From JBEOJY01 sp040275305 (GTDB lineage Bacteria; Pseudomonadota; Alphaproteobacteria; UBA9219): DNA of 64,000 nt. Shown here in pieces: positions 62,921 to 64,000 of the stretch (position 1 is the first letter of the stretch; the number at the start of each line of letters is the position of its first letter). Made by a program: the position numbers and the translations under genes. The notes below the pieces were generated by a model. It saw nothing but the letters and a program-made list of their open reading frames with translations, was not told where the DNA came from and made no database searches. The DNA lies in the NCBI GenBank assembly GCA_040275305.1, contig JBEOJY010000010.1, positions 62,001 to 126,000 on the forward strand, written 5' to 3'.

Positions 62921-63514
62921 TTACTGTTTAATGACCCGCGCGCGCCACGTGCCGGATGCCAAGGTCACCGCGCTCCCGGTCAGATTGCTGAGCCTGATTT
63001 TCACGGTATTCGCGGCGGAAACATAAGCCGTCGCGTCGATCCCTTGCAGCTCATACGGTGCGGCGACCATCACAAAATCGCCGAACGCGGCCCCCGTCAC
63101 GGTAATCGCGGACGACAAAACGCCGGAACCGGAACTGATAACCCCCGGATTCCACGCCGTCGTCGCGTCGAGCTTGGGCGTCGTCAAAAGCCCCCAAGCC
63201 GACCCGCCGTAATACAGCAACCGACTCCCGTTGCGCGTCCACGCGATCCATCCCGGCTCTGGCATCTTCAACTTCCATCCCGCATACCATGCGGCAATCG
63301 CGTTCGCGAACCCGGACCACGCGCCCGTGGGCGACGAAGCGACGATATAAGTGTCCCCCGTCGCGGGCGACGCAGGCGGCGTCGCCAAAGTGTGATCCAT
63401 CACGGAAGTCTGCGCCAGAAAATCAAGGTCGTTCAGCGCGTCGTTGTGCGTGACTTCCTTCTGCGCCTGAGAAGACGCGATATAGCTCATCGCAAGATTG
63501 GGCGTCGTCGTCAT
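62921..63514 (-). CDS. DUF2793 phage/GTA-associated protein
   Basis: This 197-residue protein shows the DUF2793 features: SYIASSQAQKEVTHNDALN near the start, then PATGDTYIV, GAWSGFANAIAAWYAGW and a C-terminal beta domain. The family is found in Alphaproteobacterial phages and GTA clusters, next to tail genes. Role unknown; tail fibre-like use is possible. AAAGGA lies 11 bases before the ATG. Confidence 0.8.
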   Translation of the reverse strand: MTTTPNLAMSYIASSQAQKEVTHNDALNDLDFLAQTSVMDHTLATPPASPATGDTYIVASSPTGAWSGFANAIAAWYAGWKLKMPEPGWIAWTRNGSRLLYYGGSAWGLLTTPKLDATTAWNPGVISSGSGVLSSAITVTGAAFGDFVMVAAPYELQGIDATAYVSAANTVKIRLSNLTGSAVTLASGTWRARVIKQ

Positions 63515-63565
63515 GCAAGAAATATCCTTTTATGTTGCGAAAACCCTATAAAACAAGCGCGATCT

Positions 63566-63602
63566 GATTCCCTCCCCCTCGTGGGGAGGGGTAGGGAGGG
63601 GG
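63566..63602. repeat. Partial CCCTCCCC/GGGGAGGG palindrome
   Basis: GATTCCCTCCCCCTCGTGGG and GAGGGGTAGGGAGG form a hairpin like the core of the elements at 43580 and 37498, without their ends. It lies between the tail gene and the DUF2793 gene. Confidence 0.65.
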
Positions 63603-63635
63603 GCCGCCCGCAATCCCAGCCACTCCTCCAAAAAC

Positions 63636-64000
63636 TCACACCACCGCCTCCGCCGCCTTCCCGCGCCCGTAGCGCGAGCTGATCTGATAAACCCTCACGG
63701 TAAAGCTCGCCGGAATGCCGGACGGCCAGTCCGCCGCCTGCTGCGCCGCCGTGTAAGTCGCGCTGGCGCTTGCCAAAGAGGAAAAAGTCCGCGCAACGAT
63801 CGCGCCGTTCATGATCTCGACATCGTAAAGCTCCAATGGTTCGTCGAGCGGCACATCGACATAGTCGACCCACTCGGCATTCAGTCGCGCGCGCCGTTTC
63901 CACGTGAACGTCAAATCGCTCCCCGCGCCGCTCGCGCGCGCGCCCGCGACATTGGCGGGCGACAATGGCCGCAACGTCGCGAATCCATACGTGAAGGACG
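63636..64000 (-). CDS. C-terminal end of a large GTA/phage tail protein (partial)
   Basis: The frame is open to the window edge and ends at 63636. The visible 121 residues include YGFATLRPLSPANV, FTWKRRARLNAEWVDYVDVP, and TYTAAQQAADW, a pattern I recognise from the C-terminus of the RcGTA g15-type host-specificity/tail hub protein. The start lies outside. With the DUF2793 and lysis genes downstream it is the edge of a phage or GTA gene block. Confidence 0.7.
   Translation of the reverse strand, partial: SFTYGFATLRPLSPANVAGARASGAGSDLTFTWKRRARLNAEWVDYVDVPLDEPLELYDVEIMNGAIVARTFSSLASASATYTAAQQAADWPSGIPASFTVRVYQISSRYGRGKAAEAVV

Overview
The window reads as chromosome of a free-living alphaproteobacterium with fairly high G+C (not computed). 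Evidence for this is a set of gene neighbourhoods and families characteristic of the class: a DUF1013/TrcR-like gene beside DUF1192 and a quinone oxidoreductase, envC-ctpA-yibQ-rppH, prsA beside secA, divergent rluB/tadA, kdsB near pheA, and a tail gene resembling the last large gene of gene transfer agents (GTA). Kdo genes (kdsD, kdsB) imply a Gram-negative LPS envelope. I cannot fix the order; Rhodospirillales- or Micavibrio-like lineages are possible. I saw no tRNA, rRNA or CRISPR array.

Layout. 1-3.9 kb: end of a type IVb/thin-pilus-like operon (ATPase, PilC/GspF membrane protein, two assembly proteins, a prepilin-like protein, terminator). 4-12.5 kb: a Spy-like periplasmic protein, kdsD, rsmA, an AbiEii-type nucleotidyltransferase with a small partner, mutT, yidC, an acetyltransferase and a parvulin foldase. 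13-25 kb: secA, rluB/tadA, an asparaginase-like protein, a secreted nuclease with an MFS transporter, purA and a glycosyltransferase. 25-32 kb: malic enzyme, then a membrane hybrid kinase followed by a REC-EAL regulator (c-di-GMP signalling). 32-43.5 kb: purD, mnmA, rdgB, a CheY-like protein, rph, a VPLPA-CTERM protein, a UbiH-like hydroxylase, an MscS channel and a HIT protein. 43.7-45.7 kb: two tandem paralogues of unknown function. 45.7-57 kb: fumC, the DUF1192/TrcR/quinone oxidoreductase block, and rppH-yibQ-ctpA-envC, into which hipBA has been inserted, then gloB. 57.5-61.3 kb: kdsB and pheA, separated by a probable toxin-antitoxin trio and a small membrane gene. 61.3-64 kb: a minus-strand phage/GTA-like module (end of a large tail protein, DUF2793 protein, lysozyme, holin-like protein, Rz spanin and a lipoprotein).

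The most distinctive feature is a dispersed population of small non-autonomous elements. One family has imperfect terminal repeats that begin TATAC and contain a conserved CAAGAGTTGG core. Its ends enclose two unrelated palindromic cores, and copies abut gene starts or stops (mnmA, an RHH gene, rph). A second element looks IS5-like, with TTAG duplications. A third, long palindromic family recurs next to conserved genes, and a fourth appears to have entered the reading frame of the phage-type lipoprotein. The least explained gene systems are the toxin-like/XRE/DUF6941 trio at 58.4-59.8 kb, the tandem paralogues at 43.7-45.7 kb, and the self-contained lysis cassette behind a GTA-like tail gene.
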